Of a stretch of DNA of 53,878 nucleotides, positions 1-8,338 are shown piece by piece. The DNA comes from Treponema sp. (GTDB taxonomy: Bacteria > Spirochaetota > Spirochaetia > Treponematales > Treponemataceae), in NCBI GenBank assembly GCA_004554075.1, contig SFOB01000027.1, forward strand, positions 1 to 53,878, read 5' to 3'. A model generated the notes under the pieces. It was given only the letters and a program-made list of their open reading frames with translations. It made no database searches and was not told where the DNA came from. Position 1 is the first letter of the stretch, and the number at the start of each line of letters is the position of its first letter. Both the position numbers and the translations under genes were made by a program.

Positions 1-75
1 ATTCTCTGACCTCCGCGCTACCGCCTTCAATGCGAAAAATGGGCCTTATACACCTTATCTTATAAGAAAAATGCC

Positions 76-83
76 TATCTTTG
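76..83 (+). promoter_or_regulatory. Bacteroidetes-type -7 promoter box
   Basis: TATCTTTG matches the Bacteroidetes -7 consensus TAnnTTTG and lies about 100 bases upstream of parA. I do not see a clear -33 element. The same box type is not seen upstream of genes after base 2,430, where ordinary TATAAT-like boxes occur instead. The rest of the first 180 bases holds no gene that I can support. Confidence 0.5.
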
Positions 84-180
84 CAAAGATATAGGCAGCG
101 GTGCGCGGTTTCTCGCCTCTCAGGAGGACTGTCCCGCCGCTGCATGGGACACGAACTTACTTATATATTTAAACTTATAT

Positions 181-951
181 ATGAGCAAAATCATTGCTTT
201 GGCCAACCAAAAAGGCGGCGTGGGGAAAACCACAACGGCCATCAATCTCGCCGCATCATTGGCAACCTTAGAAAAGAACGTGCTGCTCCTCGACGCAGAC
301 TCGCAGGCGAATGCCTCCTCAGGACTCGGCGTAGACCTGAGCAAGGTGGACTGCTCGGTGTACGACTGCATGGTGAGCGGCCGCAACATCCGCGAGGCAA
401 TTTACAGCACCGACATCGAACGCCTCGACGTGGTGCCCTCGAGCATCAATCTCGTGGGAGCGGAGGTGGAGATGTATAATCTGGGCGACCGCGAACACGT
501 GATGAAAAACATGCTCGACCCGCTGCGTAAGGAGTACGACTACATCCTCATCGACTGCTCCCCCTCGCTCGGCACCATCACGGTGAACGCGCTCACGGCC
601 GCCGACTCCGTAATCATTCCCGTGCAATGCGAATACTTCGCCCTCGAGGGCATCAGCAAACTGCTCAACACGATTAAACTCGTGAAGCGGAAACTCAACC
701 CCGGGCTCGAAATCGAAGGCTTCCTGCTCACGATGTACGACAGCCGTCTCAAACTGGCCAACCAGATCTACGACGAGATGAAGCGGCACTTCCAGGAACT
801 CGTGTTCCGCACCGTTATTCAGCGCAACGTGAAACTCTCGGAAGCTCCGAGCCACGGACTGCCCGCCATTCTCTACGATGCCGTTTCGACCGGCGCAAAG
901 AACTACCTCGCTTTGGCAAAAGAAATTTTGAGCAGACGGGTAGAAGAGTAA
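181..951 (+). CDS. parA: ParA/Soj chromosome-partitioning ATPase
   Basis: This is a 256-residue ParA-family ATPase that acts with ParB to segregate the chromosome origin. The deviant Walker A motif KGGVGKTT is at residues 11-18, and the Walker A' region LLLDADSQ follows near residue 40. The length is normal for chromosomal ParA. It is followed after 21 bases by parB. Codon use is strongly C/G-ending, unlike the genes after base 2,600. Together with the parA-parB-DUF5683 order, this points to a Bacteroidetes (Prevotella-like) source. Function is confident from motifs; the source assignment is inference from gene order and codon use. Confidence 0.95.
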   Translation: MSKIIALANQKGGVGKTTTAINLAASLATLEKNVLLLDADSQANASSGLGVDLSKVDCSVYDCMVSGRNIREAIYSTDIERLDVVPSSINLVGAEVEMYNLGDREHVMKNMLDPLRKEYDYILIDCSPSLGTITVNALTAADSVIIPVQCEYFALEGISKLLNTIKLVKRKLNPGLEIEGFLLTMYDSRLKLANQIYDEMKRHFQELVFRTVIQRNVKLSEAPSHGLPAILYDAVSTGAKNYLALAKEILSRRVEE

Positions 952-972
952 ACATATAAACGACCCATACCT

Positions 973-1869
973 ATGCCTCCCCACAAGAAATTCCCCGCGC
1001 TCGGCCGAGGGCTTGATGCCATTATCTCGACCGACGAAGAAATACACGCAAACGGCTCTTCGAGCATCAACGAAGTGCCCGTGGACCAAATAAAGCCCAA
1101 CCCTAACCAGCCCCGCCGAGAGTTCGACGAGGCTGCGTTGCAAGAACTTGCCGACTCTATTAGGCAAATCGGTATCATTCAGCCCATAACGCTGCGCAAG
1201 CACTCCGACGACACTTACGAAATCATTGCCGGCGAACGCCGCTGGCGCGCTTCGCAACTGGCGGGCCTGCGCACCGTGCCGGCATATATCCGCACGGCGA
1301 GCGACGAAACGATGATGCAGATGGCGCTCATTGAGAACATTCAGCGCGAAGACCTCAACGCCATCGAAATAGCCCTCGCCTATCAGAACCTCATCGAGCA
1401 ATACAGCCTCACGCAGGACCAGCTCTCGGAGAAGGTGGGCAAGAACCGCGCCACGATTGCCAACTATCTGCGCCTGCTCAAGCTGCCGGCACAGGTGCAA
1501 ATGGCGCTGCGCAACAAGGACGTGGACCAAGGCCACGCCCGCGCCCTGCTCTCTCTGGGACGGCCTGAACTGCAAGTGAAACTCTTCAACGAGATTAAGG
1601 AAAAGGGCTATTCCGTCCGGCAGGTGGAGGAGATGGTGAAAAGCATCAACAGCGGCGAGACCGTGAAAAGCGGACGACACACGCTGAAGGATCGCAAGGC
1701 GAAACGCCTGCCCGAAGAATACGACGAACTGCGGGCCACGCTCTCGGGTTTCTTCCGCACCAAGGTGCAAATGACCTGCTCGCCGCAGGGCAAAGGCAAA
1801 ATCACGATTCCTTTCGCCTCGGAAGCCGAACTTGAAAGAATTATCGCGCTATTCGATAAAATGAAGTAG
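973..1869 (+). CDS. parB: ParB/Spo0J partition protein
   Basis: This is a 298-residue ParB-family protein that binds parS sites near the replication origin and loads ParA/SMC. The N-terminal CTPase region shows the box II motif GERRWRAS, preceded by NPNQPRREF. A helix-turn-helix follows (LSEKVGKNRATIANYLRLL). The C-terminal part, ending ELERIIALFDKMK, would be the dimerisation domain. It lies 21 bases behind parA and is probably co-transcribed. No parS-like 16-mer was recognised in the short flank. Base composition matches parA and differs from the rest of the window. Confidence 0.95.
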   Translation: MPPHKKFPALGRGLDAIISTDEEIHANGSSSINEVPVDQIKPNPNQPRREFDEAALQELADSIRQIGIIQPITLRKHSDDTYEIIAGERRWRASQLAGLRTVPAYIRTASDETMMQMALIENIQREDLNAIEIALAYQNLIEQYSLTQDQLSEKVGKNRATIANYLRLLKLPAQVQMALRNKDVDQGHARALLSLGRPELQVKLFNEIKEKGYSVRQVEEMVKSINSGETVKSGRHTLKDRKAKRLPEEYDELRATLSGFFRTKVQMTCSPQGKGKITIPFASEAELERIIALFDKMK

Positions 1870-1904
1870 AGTTCTTACTTGTATATTCGTCTGCTAATTT
1901 AAGC

Positions 1905-2425
1905 ATGAAAAGCATCTGCCCTTCTTGCACGCGCCTCTTGCTGGCGCTGCTGCTTACCGTTATGGCCGGAAATTGTTTCGGCCGTTCGGCGTTATATGGG
2001 GCAAGGTGCGATTCCCTCGTTCTGCCGCCCGACTCGCTCAGGAAAGCACCGGCATTGAAGGAGGTGCGACAGTCAAAGAAACTGGCGGTCAAAGCCGACA
2101 CTGCCGCCCGCGACACGCTGCGCCTCACGGCCATCGACTCGCTCAGCCAAACGCCTGCCGACACCGCCGCGCTGTCGAAGGCGGCGGCAAGGGCGATGAA
2201 GCGCGCCAAAAAATTTATGAAGCAGCGGCAGTTCGTGCCCGACCCTAAGCGTGCCCTGTGGCTCTCGCTCGTGCTGCCCGGCGCGGGGCAAATCTATAAC
2301 CGAATCTATAACCGCAAATACTGGAAACTCCCGTTCATTTACGGCGGCTTTCTCGGCTGCACTTACGCGCTACTCTGGAACCAGCAGATGTATCGCGACT
2401 ATTCGCAGGCATATCTCGCCATCAT
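1905..2425 (+). pseudogene. DUF5683 protein, 5' part only (cut at chimeric junction)
   Basis: The reading frame begins with a signal-peptide-like segment (hydrophobic residues ~9-20) and an Ala/Asp-rich linker. It then shows the DUF5683 hallmark segment PDPKRALWLSLVLPGAGQ followed by IYNRKYWKLPFIYGG. This family is a membrane protein typical of Bacteroidetes, where its gene normally follows parA-parB. After DYSQAYLAIM the family would continue with a linker and a second conserved block ending in a Phe-Asp-Ile-Ser segment. None of that is present. The frame instead continues into a MetI-like tail and stops at 2543. The family and the missing C-terminus are from established knowledge; the cut point is my estimate, to within about 10 bases. 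Confidence 0.75.
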
Positions 2426-2430
2426 GTACG
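2411..2430. other. Probable chimeric junction (Bacteroidetes to spirochaete)
   Basis: Upstream the sequence is G+C-rich parAB-DUF5683 of Bacteroidetes type. Downstream is A+T-richer sequence whose first residues read as the end of MetI. The segment encoding YLAIM could belong to either parent (family forms near YLDIM on one side and LAIMYGH on the other). A short shared stretch is therefore the likely crossing point. No insertion-sequence end or integrase site is visible here. Confidence 0.7.
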
Positions 2431-2543
2431 GTCACGACCGCAATCAGCTTGATGTAACCTGGCTCACGATTATTGTTCTTGTAATCATCGTAAACCTGGT
2501 ACAGCTGGGCGGAAACAAAATCATTAAGCGAAACAGACACTAG
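2426..2543 (+). CDS. metI: MetI-like ABC transporter permease, C-terminal fragment
   Basis: The last ~40 codons of this frame read YGHDRNQLDVTWLTIIVLVI followed by a Gln-x-Gly-Gly-Asn segment and a basic tail. This matches the C-terminal end of D-methionine permease MetI, in which a YGY-type motif, a last membrane helix and a Q-x-x-GD segment are followed by a basic tail. The solute-binding gene metQ lies 1.3 kb downstream on the same strand, which supports the call. The remainder of metI and metN would lie upstream in the true genome and is missing here. The stop codon TAG is the first part of a palindromic repeat (2542-2567). Confidence 0.65.
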
Positions 2544-2567
2544 ATCCTGAATCAAGTCCAGGATGAC
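2542..2567. repeat. Family A palindromic repeat (single copy)
   Basis: The element has the form AGATCCTGAATC...GGATGAC and is the inverted relative of the copy at 3570-3595. It overlaps the stop codon of the metI fragment. A second, decayed half ending in GAATGAC follows up to about 2587. Confidence 0.75.
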
Positions 2568-2604
2568 AACTTGCAATTCAGAATGACATACTAAGGAGCA
2601 TATT

Positions 2605-3561
2605 ATGGGAATACGCAAAATTGGAATTATCGGAGCGGGCCACGTTGGCAGCCACGGCGGTTATGCGCTTATCAGCCAGGGGCTTGCAGAAGAAATTGTA
2701 TATATCGATGTTGATGAAAAGAAGGCCGCAGCCCAGGCACTGGACCTGCAGGACTCTTCAACTTACCTTGGCCGCACAGTCAAAGTAAAAGCCGGAACTT
2801 ACGAAGACATAAAAGACGCCGGCATTCTGATTGTAGCTGCCGGTCCCCTTCCGGATATTTCAGCCGGCCAGGTAGACCGCCAGCAGACTCTTGGCTCTAC
2901 AGTGGAAATTCTTAAAGACATTGTCCCTAAAATCAAGGCCAGCGGCTTTAATGGAATTATCGTAAACATTTCTAACCCGGCAGACGTAGTAACACATTAC
3001 CTGCAGGAAAAACTTGGCTGGGATAAAAAGAGAATCCTTTCCACCTCCACTACCCTGGATTCTGCCAGAGTCCGCCGCGCCATCAGCGAGGAAACTGGCT
3101 ACTCGCAGAAGTCTATTCAGGCTTATGCGCTTGGAGAACATGGGGAAAGTCAGTTTGTTCCATGGAGCACAGTAACAGTAGCCGGCAAGCCTATTCTCGA
3201 ACTCATCAAAGAGCAGCCGGACCGCTTTGGTAAGCTTGATCTGGACGGAATTGCAGCCCGCGCTAAAAAAGCCGGCTGGATTATTCTTGAAGGAAAAGGC
3301 TCAACAGAGTTTGGAATCGGGGCCAGCATTGCAAATGTCGTTCAGGCCATCTTTGGAAACGAAGACAGAATTCTCCCGGTTTCTACCCTTCTCCAGGGCG
3401 AGTACGGCCAGAAAGATGTTTTTGCAAGCGTTCCATGCCGCCTCAATCAGAATGGAGTTGCAGAAGTAATTCAGCTTAATCTCACCGCAGAAGAGCAGAA
3501 GAAGTTTAATGTCAGCTGCGCAAGTATGAAGCAGAATTACGAAAGAGCCCTGAGCATGTAA
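2605..3561 (+). CDS. L-lactate / L-2-hydroxyacid dehydrogenase family protein
   Basis: This 318-residue cytosolic NAD-dependent enzyme of the LDH/MDH family should interconvert a 2-oxoacid and an L-2-hydroxyacid. The Rossmann motif GAGHVGS is at residues 11-17. The catalytic His is in GEHGES, and the NPADV segment and SARVRRAIS helix are also typical. GEHGESQFVPWSTV and the long loop before RQQT resemble L-2-hydroxyisocaproate dehydrogenase more than classical LDH. Gln (not Arg) in the specificity loop argues against malate dehydrogenase. A good ribosome site (AAGGAG, eight bases upstream) fixes the start. It sits between metI and metQ remnants, which is unusual. The exact substrate is not known. 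Confidence 0.85.
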   Translation: MGIRKIGIIGAGHVGSHGGYALISQGLAEEIVYIDVDEKKAAAQALDLQDSSTYLGRTVKVKAGTYEDIKDAGILIVAAGPLPDISAGQVDRQQTLGSTVEILKDIVPKIKASGFNGIIVNISNPADVVTHYLQEKLGWDKKRILSTSTTLDSARVRRAISEETGYSQKSIQAYALGEHGESQFVPWSTVTVAGKPILELIKEQPDRFGKLDLDGIAARAKKAGWIILEGKGSTEFGIGASIANVVQAIFGNEDRILPVSTLLQGEYGQKDVFASVPCRLNQNGVAEVIQLNLTAEEQKKFNVSCASMKQNYERALSM

Positions 3562-3569
3562 AAAACACC

Positions 3570-3630
3570 GTCATCCTGAACTTGTTTCAGGATCTGCTTA
3601 ATATAGATTCCGAAACAAGTTCGGAATGAC
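3570..3630. repeat. Family A palindromic repeat, inverted pair
   Basis: Two near-identical 26-base units lie head to head, at 3570-3595 (GTCATCCTGAAC...ATCT) and 3605-3630 (AGATTCCGAAAC...ATGAC), separated by nine bases. Each unit is itself palindromic (CCTGAAC/GTTTCAGG type), so the pair could fold as two small hairpins or one long one. Related pairs occur at 41386-41455 and, inside a coding sequence, at 52116-52180. Confidence 0.85.
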
Positions 3631-3638
3631 GACAATGC

Positions 3639-3791
3639 GTGAGTTATAACTTTTTCCTATAACTCACAATAAAAAACTTGTATTAGCGCAAGTTATAGAT
3701 TTTTGCTATAACCTAGCTATCAACTAGGTTGAGAGTTCGCTTGAGCGAATTAGAAATAATCCAAAGGGGTTCTCTGGAAAATCCGAGACCC
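3639..3791 (+). other. Hairpin-rich leader upstream of metQ
   Basis: Successive inverted repeats are visible. GTGAGTTATA at 3639-3648 pairs perfectly with 3658-3667. GTTATAG at 3692-3698 pairs with 3706-3712. CCTAG pairs with CTAGG (3712-3728). TTCGC pairs with GCGAA around a 4-base loop (3736-3749). GGGTTCTC pairs with GAGACCC with one bulge (3767-3791). The first may terminate the dehydrogenase transcript; the last lies just before the metQ ribosome site. It does not match the SAM-I riboswitch pattern I know. Confidence 0.5.
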
Positions 3792-3812
3792 GGCTATAAA
3801 AGAGGTATCAAT

Positions 3813-4652
3813 ATGAAAAAAATTATCGCGGGTATTTTAATTGGAGCATTGGCTCTTACATCGGTTTTTGGCGCAACAAAGAAGTCAAAAAAAGCAAAGA
3901 ACGTAGAAGTTAAACTTGGAGTTGTAGGTTCAATCTACGAAGACCTCTGGGCTCCAGCACAGAAGGCACTCAAGGCAGAAGGAATCAATCTTAAGATTGT
4001 TCAGTTCTCAGACTACGTAACACCAAACAACGCCCTTTCAAACGGCGAAATCGACCTGAACGCTTTCCAGCACAGAATCTTCCTGGAGAACGATGCAGGC
4101 AGCCACAACTACGATGTAAAGCTTATCGGAAACACCTTCATCATTCCGCTCAATCTTTACTCAAACAAAGTTAAGTCAGTAAGCGAACTTAAGAAGGGTG
4201 CAGTAATTGCTATTCCAAACGATGTAACAAACGGCGGCCGCGCAATCAAGGTTCTCGCTGCAGCAGGACTTATCACACTTAAGGCAGATGCAGGCTTCAA
4301 CCCTACAGTTGCAGATATCGTTTCTAATCCAAAGAACATCGTAATCAAAGAGCTTGCCGCTAACACAATTCCTTCAGCCCTCGCAGATGTTGATGCAGCA
4401 ATCGTAAACGGAAACTACGCCCTCGACTTCGGTATCAAAACAGAAAGCGCAATTTTCAAAGACACTTCAGTTGATGAAAAGCAGTACTGGAACCTCATCG
4501 CAGCCCGCGGCGCAGACCTCAAGGATCCTGCAAAGGTAGAAATCTTCCGCAAGGTTGTTAAGGCTTTCCAGACAAAAGCAACTGAAGATGTATTCAACAA
4601 AACATACGGCGGCTACTTCATCAAAGAAGGCTGGGATATCGACGAGTTTTAA
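3813..4652 (+). CDS. metQ: MetQ/NlpA-family methionine-binding protein
   Basis: This 279-residue solute-binding protein should deliver methionine to the MetNI ABC transporter. The start at 3813 is chosen because AGAGGT lies seven bases upstream and a signal peptide (MKKIIAGILIGALALTSVFG) begins there; an upstream in-frame start lacks both. The NlpA fold shows VKLGVVGSIYEDLW, the YVTPNNALSNGEIDLNAFQH segment and VNGNYALDFG. Most MetQ proteins are lipoproteins, but the signal region here has no Cys and ends in a signal-peptidase-I-like Phe-Gly-Ala. It may be free in the periplasm. The only other Met transporter piece seen is the metI end at 2543. Confidence 0.9.
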   Translation: MKKIIAGILIGALALTSVFGATKKSKKAKNVEVKLGVVGSIYEDLWAPAQKALKAEGINLKIVQFSDYVTPNNALSNGEIDLNAFQHRIFLENDAGSHNYDVKLIGNTFIIPLNLYSNKVKSVSELKKGAVIAIPNDVTNGGRAIKVLAAAGLITLKADAGFNPTVADIVSNPKNIVIKELAANTIPSALADVDAAIVNGNYALDFGIKTESAIFKDTSVDEKQYWNLIAARGADLKDPAKVEIFRKVVKAFQTKATEDVFNKTYGGYFIKEGWDIDEF

Positions 4653-4662
4653 TTAGATAATA

Positions 4663-4733
4663 CAGGAGGGGGAAGTCTCCCCCTCGGCCGCACTTTGTTG
4701 CGGCCTACCCCTTCTCCTAAGGGCACAGCCCTT
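4663..4733. repeat. Family B hairpin cluster
   Basis: Three perfect stem-loops lie in a row: AGGGGGA/TCCCCCT (4667-4684), GGCCGCA/TGCGGCC (4686-4705) and AAGGGC/GCCCTT (4719-4733). A related cluster lies on the opposite strand at 11299-11387, sharing the AGGGGGA/TCCCCCT hairpin and the TACCCCTTCT stretch. Confidence 0.7.
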
Positions 4734-4743
4734 AAAATCCGGT

Positions 4744-4765
4744 AGCTCGCAAGCGGGCTTTTTTT
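4744..4765 (+). terminator. Rho-independent terminator after metQ
   Basis: AGCTCGC pairs with GCGGGCT around a two-base loop and is followed by seven T residues. It lies just upstream of the next gene's ribosome site. Confidence 0.7.
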
Positions 4766-4778
4766 AATGAGGTTTACC

Positions 4779-6161
4779 ATGTCTACAATCAATCAGCTTA
4801 AATCAATAATACCAGATTCTTCCAGAGTAATTTTTTCTCCGGATATTGAAGACAAATATCTTAGCGATCAGCTTGGACGTAAACATGGTAACGCCTCTGC
4901 TTTAGTTTTTGCACAAAGCACTCAGGAAGTAAGTGCTATCTTAAAGTTCGCTCACTCAAACAATATTCCGGTTACTCCACGTGGAGCCGGAACAAATCTT
5001 GTAGGAAGCACAGTTCCACACAATGGCGCTATCATTCTTGATCTTTCCAGAATGAACCGCATCCTCGAAATAGACAAAGAAAACTTTGCAGCCACAGTAG
5101 AACCAGGTCTTATACTGGAAGACTTCCAGAAACACGTAGAAGGCTTAGGCTTTTTCTACCCGCCAGATCCTGGTGAAAAGCGAGCAAGCATTGGCGGTAA
5201 CATTGCAACAAATGCCGGTGGAATGCGCGCCGTAAAATACGGAGTTACCCGCGACTATGTAATGGGCCTGGAACTGGTATTAGCAGACGGCACAATCCTA
5301 ACGGTCAGTAGTAAGAACCGCAAAGATACAACTGGCCTTGATGTAAAAGACATAGTAATCGGTTCAGAAGGAACTCTGGCAATCATAACAAAGGCACTCC
5401 TTCGCCTTATCGGAAAGCCTGAAAAATCACAAAGCCTTCTTGTAAGCTTTGACAGCCTTCAGAGTGGAATCGAAGCAGTACCTCTTATCTTAAAACAGAA
5501 TCTTAATCCGACAGCAGTCGAGTTTATAGAAAGAAAAGTAGTAAAGCTTGGCGAAGATTTCTTAAATCTTAAATATCCCGACCCGGATGCCCAAGCCTAT
5601 CTTCTTTTGACCTTTGACGGCTCAGCAACAGAAATCGACGCAGCCATCACAAAGCTTTCATCAGTTCTTAAAGAAGCAAGCCGCCGCGTAATAATTCTTG
5701 ACGGCAGTGCGCCGGAACTGGATGCAGCAAATATATGGAAAATCCGCGGCTGCCTTGTAAAGGCCGTAGAAGCCGTAAGCGAGCAGGAACCGCTGGACAT
5801 TGTTGTTCCTATTGCCCGCGTTGCAGACTTTGTAGAATATGTAAATATTCTGGAAAAAGAAAGCGGCATGCAGATGATCAGTTTTGGTCACGCAGGAGAC
5901 GGAAACGTACACCTTTGCATTGTCCGCGCCGGCCGCAGCATTGAAGTCTGGGAAAGCGAACTTCACGCTAACCTTGAAAAACTGTATGCTAAGGCAAAAG
6001 AGTTTGGAGGCCTTATTTCCGGTGAACATGGACTTGGAGTAAGCAAGAGAGACTTCTTCTTTGCCCAGACTCCGGCCCAGAATGTCAGCCTTATGAACGC
6101 AATCAAAAAATCATTTGACCCGGAAGAAATCTTAAACCCGGGAATTTCTTATGTAAAATAA
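4779..6161 (+). CDS. FAD-binding 2-hydroxyacid (glycolate/D-lactate) oxidoreductase, GlcD-like
   Basis: This 460-residue flavoprotein has the layout of GlcD / D-lactate dehydrogenase of the VAO family. The FAD-binding signature is VTPRGAGTNLVGSTVP (residues ~68-83), followed by ASIGGNIATNAGG and DVKDIVIGSEGTLAIIT. The C-terminal cap has the HAGDGNVH motif and ISGEHGLGVSKRDFF. The start at 4779 is preferred over an in-frame ATG 12 bases earlier because GAGGT sits at the right spacing for it. No iron-sulfur partner gene lies next to it. The aminotransferase starts 11 bases downstream, so the two are likely co-transcribed. Substrate (glycolate, D-lactate or another) cannot be decided. Confidence 0.88.
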   Translation: MSTINQLKSIIPDSSRVIFSPDIEDKYLSDQLGRKHGNASALVFAQSTQEVSAILKFAHSNNIPVTPRGAGTNLVGSTVPHNGAIILDLSRMNRILEIDKENFAATVEPGLILEDFQKHVEGLGFFYPPDPGEKRASIGGNIATNAGGMRAVKYGVTRDYVMGLELVLADGTILTVSSKNRKDTTGLDVKDIVIGSEGTLAIITKALLRLIGKPEKSQSLLVSFDSLQSGIEAVPLILKQNLNPTAVEFIERKVVKLGEDFLNLKYPDPDAQAYLLLTFDGSATEIDAAITKLSSVLKEASRRVIILDGSAPELDAANIWKIRGCLVKAVEAVSEQEPLDIVVPIARVADFVEYVNILEKESGMQMISFGHAGDGNVHLCIVRAGRSIEVWESELHANLEKLYAKAKEFGGLISGEHGLGVSKRDFFFAQTPAQNVSLMNAIKKSFDPEEILNPGISYVK

Positions 6162-6172
6162 AGGAAAAGAAT

Positions 6173-7339
6173 ATGCCACAATTATCAAACAGAACAGCAA
6201 CCTTTACAGACAGCGTAATCCGCCGCATGACCCGCATTTCAAACCAGTACGGAGCCGTAAACCTTTCTCAGGGCTTCCCAGATTTTGAACCGCCCCGCGA
6301 AATCTTAGACAGACTCGCACAGGTAACAAAAGAAGACTTTCACCAGTATTCAACAACCTGGGGTGCTCAGAATTTCCGCGAGGCCCTGGCTGCTAAAATC
6401 ACTCATTTTTCCGGCGTCTCAGTAGATCCTAACTCGGAACTCGTTGTAACCTGCGGTTCTACAGAAGCAATGATGGCCGCCATGATGAGCGTAACAAATC
6501 CGGGAGACAAGGTAATTGTCTTCTCACCTTTTTACGAAAACTACGGTGCCGACACTATCTTGAGCGGAGCCCAGCCAATCTACGTTCCTCTTGTTCCGCC
6601 TCTCTACAACTTTGACGCAGCCGTCCTCGAAGACGCCTTCCGTCAGAAGCCAAAGGCAATCATCGTTTGTAATCCTTCAAATCCATGTGGAAAGGTTTTT
6701 ACCCGCGAAGAGCTTACAATAATTGCAGACCTTGCAAAAAAATACGACTCCTTTGTAATCACAGACGAAGTCTACGAGCATATCCTTTACAAGCCTAATA
6801 TTCATACCTACATGGCAAGTCTTCCGGGCATGAAGGACCGCACCATCACCTGTAATTCACTTTCAAAAACATATTCAATCACAGGCTGGCGTCTCGGTTA
6901 TACACAGGCAAATGCTGAAATCACAGAACGCATTAAAAAGGTTCACGACTTCCTTACAGTTGGTGCCGCTGCCCCACTCCAGGAAGCAGCAGTTACAGGA
7001 CTCCGCTTTGCAGACGACTACTACGCAGACCTTCAGGAAAAATATACCCACAAGAGAAACCTCTTTTTACAGGGCCTGCGGGACATTGGCCTTCCTCACA
7101 CAGAGCCACAGGGGGCCTACTATATCATGATAGACATCAGCGAATTCGGTTATGAAAGCGACCTTGAGTTTGCAGAAGTGCTTGCCCGCGATGTTGGAGT
7201 TGGAACCGTTCCAGGTTCTTCTTTCTTCCGCGAACCGGAAAACCGCTATGTGCGCATCCATTTTGCAAAGAAGGACGACACCCTCAACGAAGCCCTCAAC
7301 AGGCTGGCTGATATCCGCAATAAAATTAAAAGAAAATAG
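6173..7339 (+). CDS. Class I/II PLP-dependent aminotransferase
   Basis: This 388-residue cytosolic enzyme belongs to the AspC/kynurenine-aminotransferase-like fold-type I group. The segments NLSQGFPDF, CGSTEAMMAAMM and CNPSNPCGKVF (substrate Asn) are visible. The PLP lysine is K232 in NSLSKTYSITGWRLGY, and the C-terminal Arg is in RYVRIHF. Length is normal. It has a clear ribosome site and follows the FAD oxidase by 11 bases. The pair could oxidise a 2-hydroxyacid to a 2-oxoacid and then aminate it; that link is inference. Confidence 0.9.
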   Translation: MPQLSNRTATFTDSVIRRMTRISNQYGAVNLSQGFPDFEPPREILDRLAQVTKEDFHQYSTTWGAQNFREALAAKITHFSGVSVDPNSELVVTCGSTEAMMAAMMSVTNPGDKVIVFSPFYENYGADTILSGAQPIYVPLVPPLYNFDAAVLEDAFRQKPKAIIVCNPSNPCGKVFTREELTIIADLAKKYDSFVITDEVYEHILYKPNIHTYMASLPGMKDRTITCNSLSKTYSITGWRLGYTQANAEITERIKKVHDFLTVGAAAPLQEAAVTGLRFADDYYADLQEKYTHKRNLFLQGLRDIGLPHTEPQGAYYIMIDISEFGYESDLEFAEVLARDVGVGTVPGSSFFREPENRYVRIHFAKKDDTLNEALNRLADIRNKIKRK

Positions 7340-7393
7340 GGACGGATAGTTTCCGCCATAGTAAAAAATCAGTTATAATAACAAAGGAAAAGT

Positions 7394-8314
7394 ATGACAT
7401 TACAGCAGATAAAATACGTAATAGGAATAGCAGAAACTGGTTCTCTTAATAAGGCAGCGGATAAACTATTTGTTTCTCAGCCTTCTCTTACCAGCACAAT
7501 TCACGATCTGGAAGATGAGCTTGGAATCATAATCTTTAACAGAACAGGCCGCGGAGTTACCCTTACAAACGATGGTGCAGAATTTCTTGCCTCTGCCCGC
7601 CAGCTCTATATGAATTATCAGAATCTTATAGAAAAATATGGAGAAAACGGCACAATCAAGAAGAAATTCGGCGTTTCTACCCAGCATTATTCCTTTGCCG
7701 TAAAAAGCTTTGTAGAAATGGTTAAGGGCTTTAATACCAACGAATATGAATTTGCCATCCGCGAAACTAAAACCCGCGAAGTAATAGAAGACGTTTATAC
7801 CCTCAAAAGCGAAATAGGCATTCTTTATCTCAGCGATTTTAACCGCAAGGCCATTACAAGCATCTTAAAATCAAAAGATCTGGAATTCCATCCGCTTATA
7901 GACTGCAAGGCTTTTGTTTACATCTGGAAGGGACATCCGCTGGCTGGCAAAAAGCAGATTACCCTGCCCCAGCTCAAAGAATACCCTTGTCTTTCTTTTG
8001 AACAGGGCGATGATTCAAGCTTTTACTTTGCAGAAGAGATTTTGAGTACAGAAGAGTATCACAGAACAATCAAAGCCAACGACCGTGCCACCATGCTAAA
8101 CCTCATGATCGGCTTAAACGGCTATACCCTCTGCTCGGGAATTATCTGCGAAGAGCTCAACGGTTCAGACTATATTGCAGTTCCTTTTAAGGATGAAGAT
8201 GAATCTATAAACCGCATCATGGAAATTGGCTGGATTACCCGCAAAGGCTTTAATTTAAGCACTATCGGCAGCAAATATATTGAAGAAGTCAAAAAATATC
8301 TTGACGTCAAATAA
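7394..8314 (+). CDS. LysR-type transcriptional regulator
   Basis: This 306-residue regulator has the LysR winged helix at residues 1-60 (TGSLNKAADKLFVSQPSLT) and a C-terminal co-inducer-binding domain to about residue 300. It has AAGGAAAA seven bases upstream of its ATG. It lies 54 bases after the aminotransferase on the same strand, so it is probably part of, or controls, that transcription unit. LysR genes are more often divergent from their targets. The inducer is unknown. Confidence 0.92.
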   Translation: MTLQQIKYVIGIAETGSLNKAADKLFVSQPSLTSTIHDLEDELGIIIFNRTGRGVTLTNDGAEFLASARQLYMNYQNLIEKYGENGTIKKKFGVSTQHYSFAVKSFVEMVKGFNTNEYEFAIRETKTREVIEDVYTLKSEIGILYLSDFNRKAITSILKSKDLEFHPLIDCKAFVYIWKGHPLAGKKQITLPQLKEYPCLSFEQGDDSSFYFAEEILSTEEYHRTIKANDRATMLNLMIGLNGYTLCSGIICEELNGSDYIAVPFKDEDESINRIMEIGWITRKGFNLSTIGSKYIEEVKKYLDVK

Positions 8315-8338
8315 AGATTTTTCTCTATATAGGGGGTT

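Noticed and set aside
319..1770. Long minus-strand open frame (483 codons) opposite parA and parB
   Set aside because: It is a by-product of G+C-rich third positions in parA and parB. The product is His/Val/Arg-rich and has no family features.
181..2425. Horizontal transfer of a Bacteroidetes parAB locus into a spirochaete
   Set aside because: The block carries core chromosomal genes in their normal order, ends inside two unrelated half-genes, and has no mobile signature. A chimeric contig is simpler.
3639..3812. SAM-type riboswitch upstream of metQ
   Set aside because: The conserved SAM-I core and kink-turn sequences are not present; only simple hairpins are seen.
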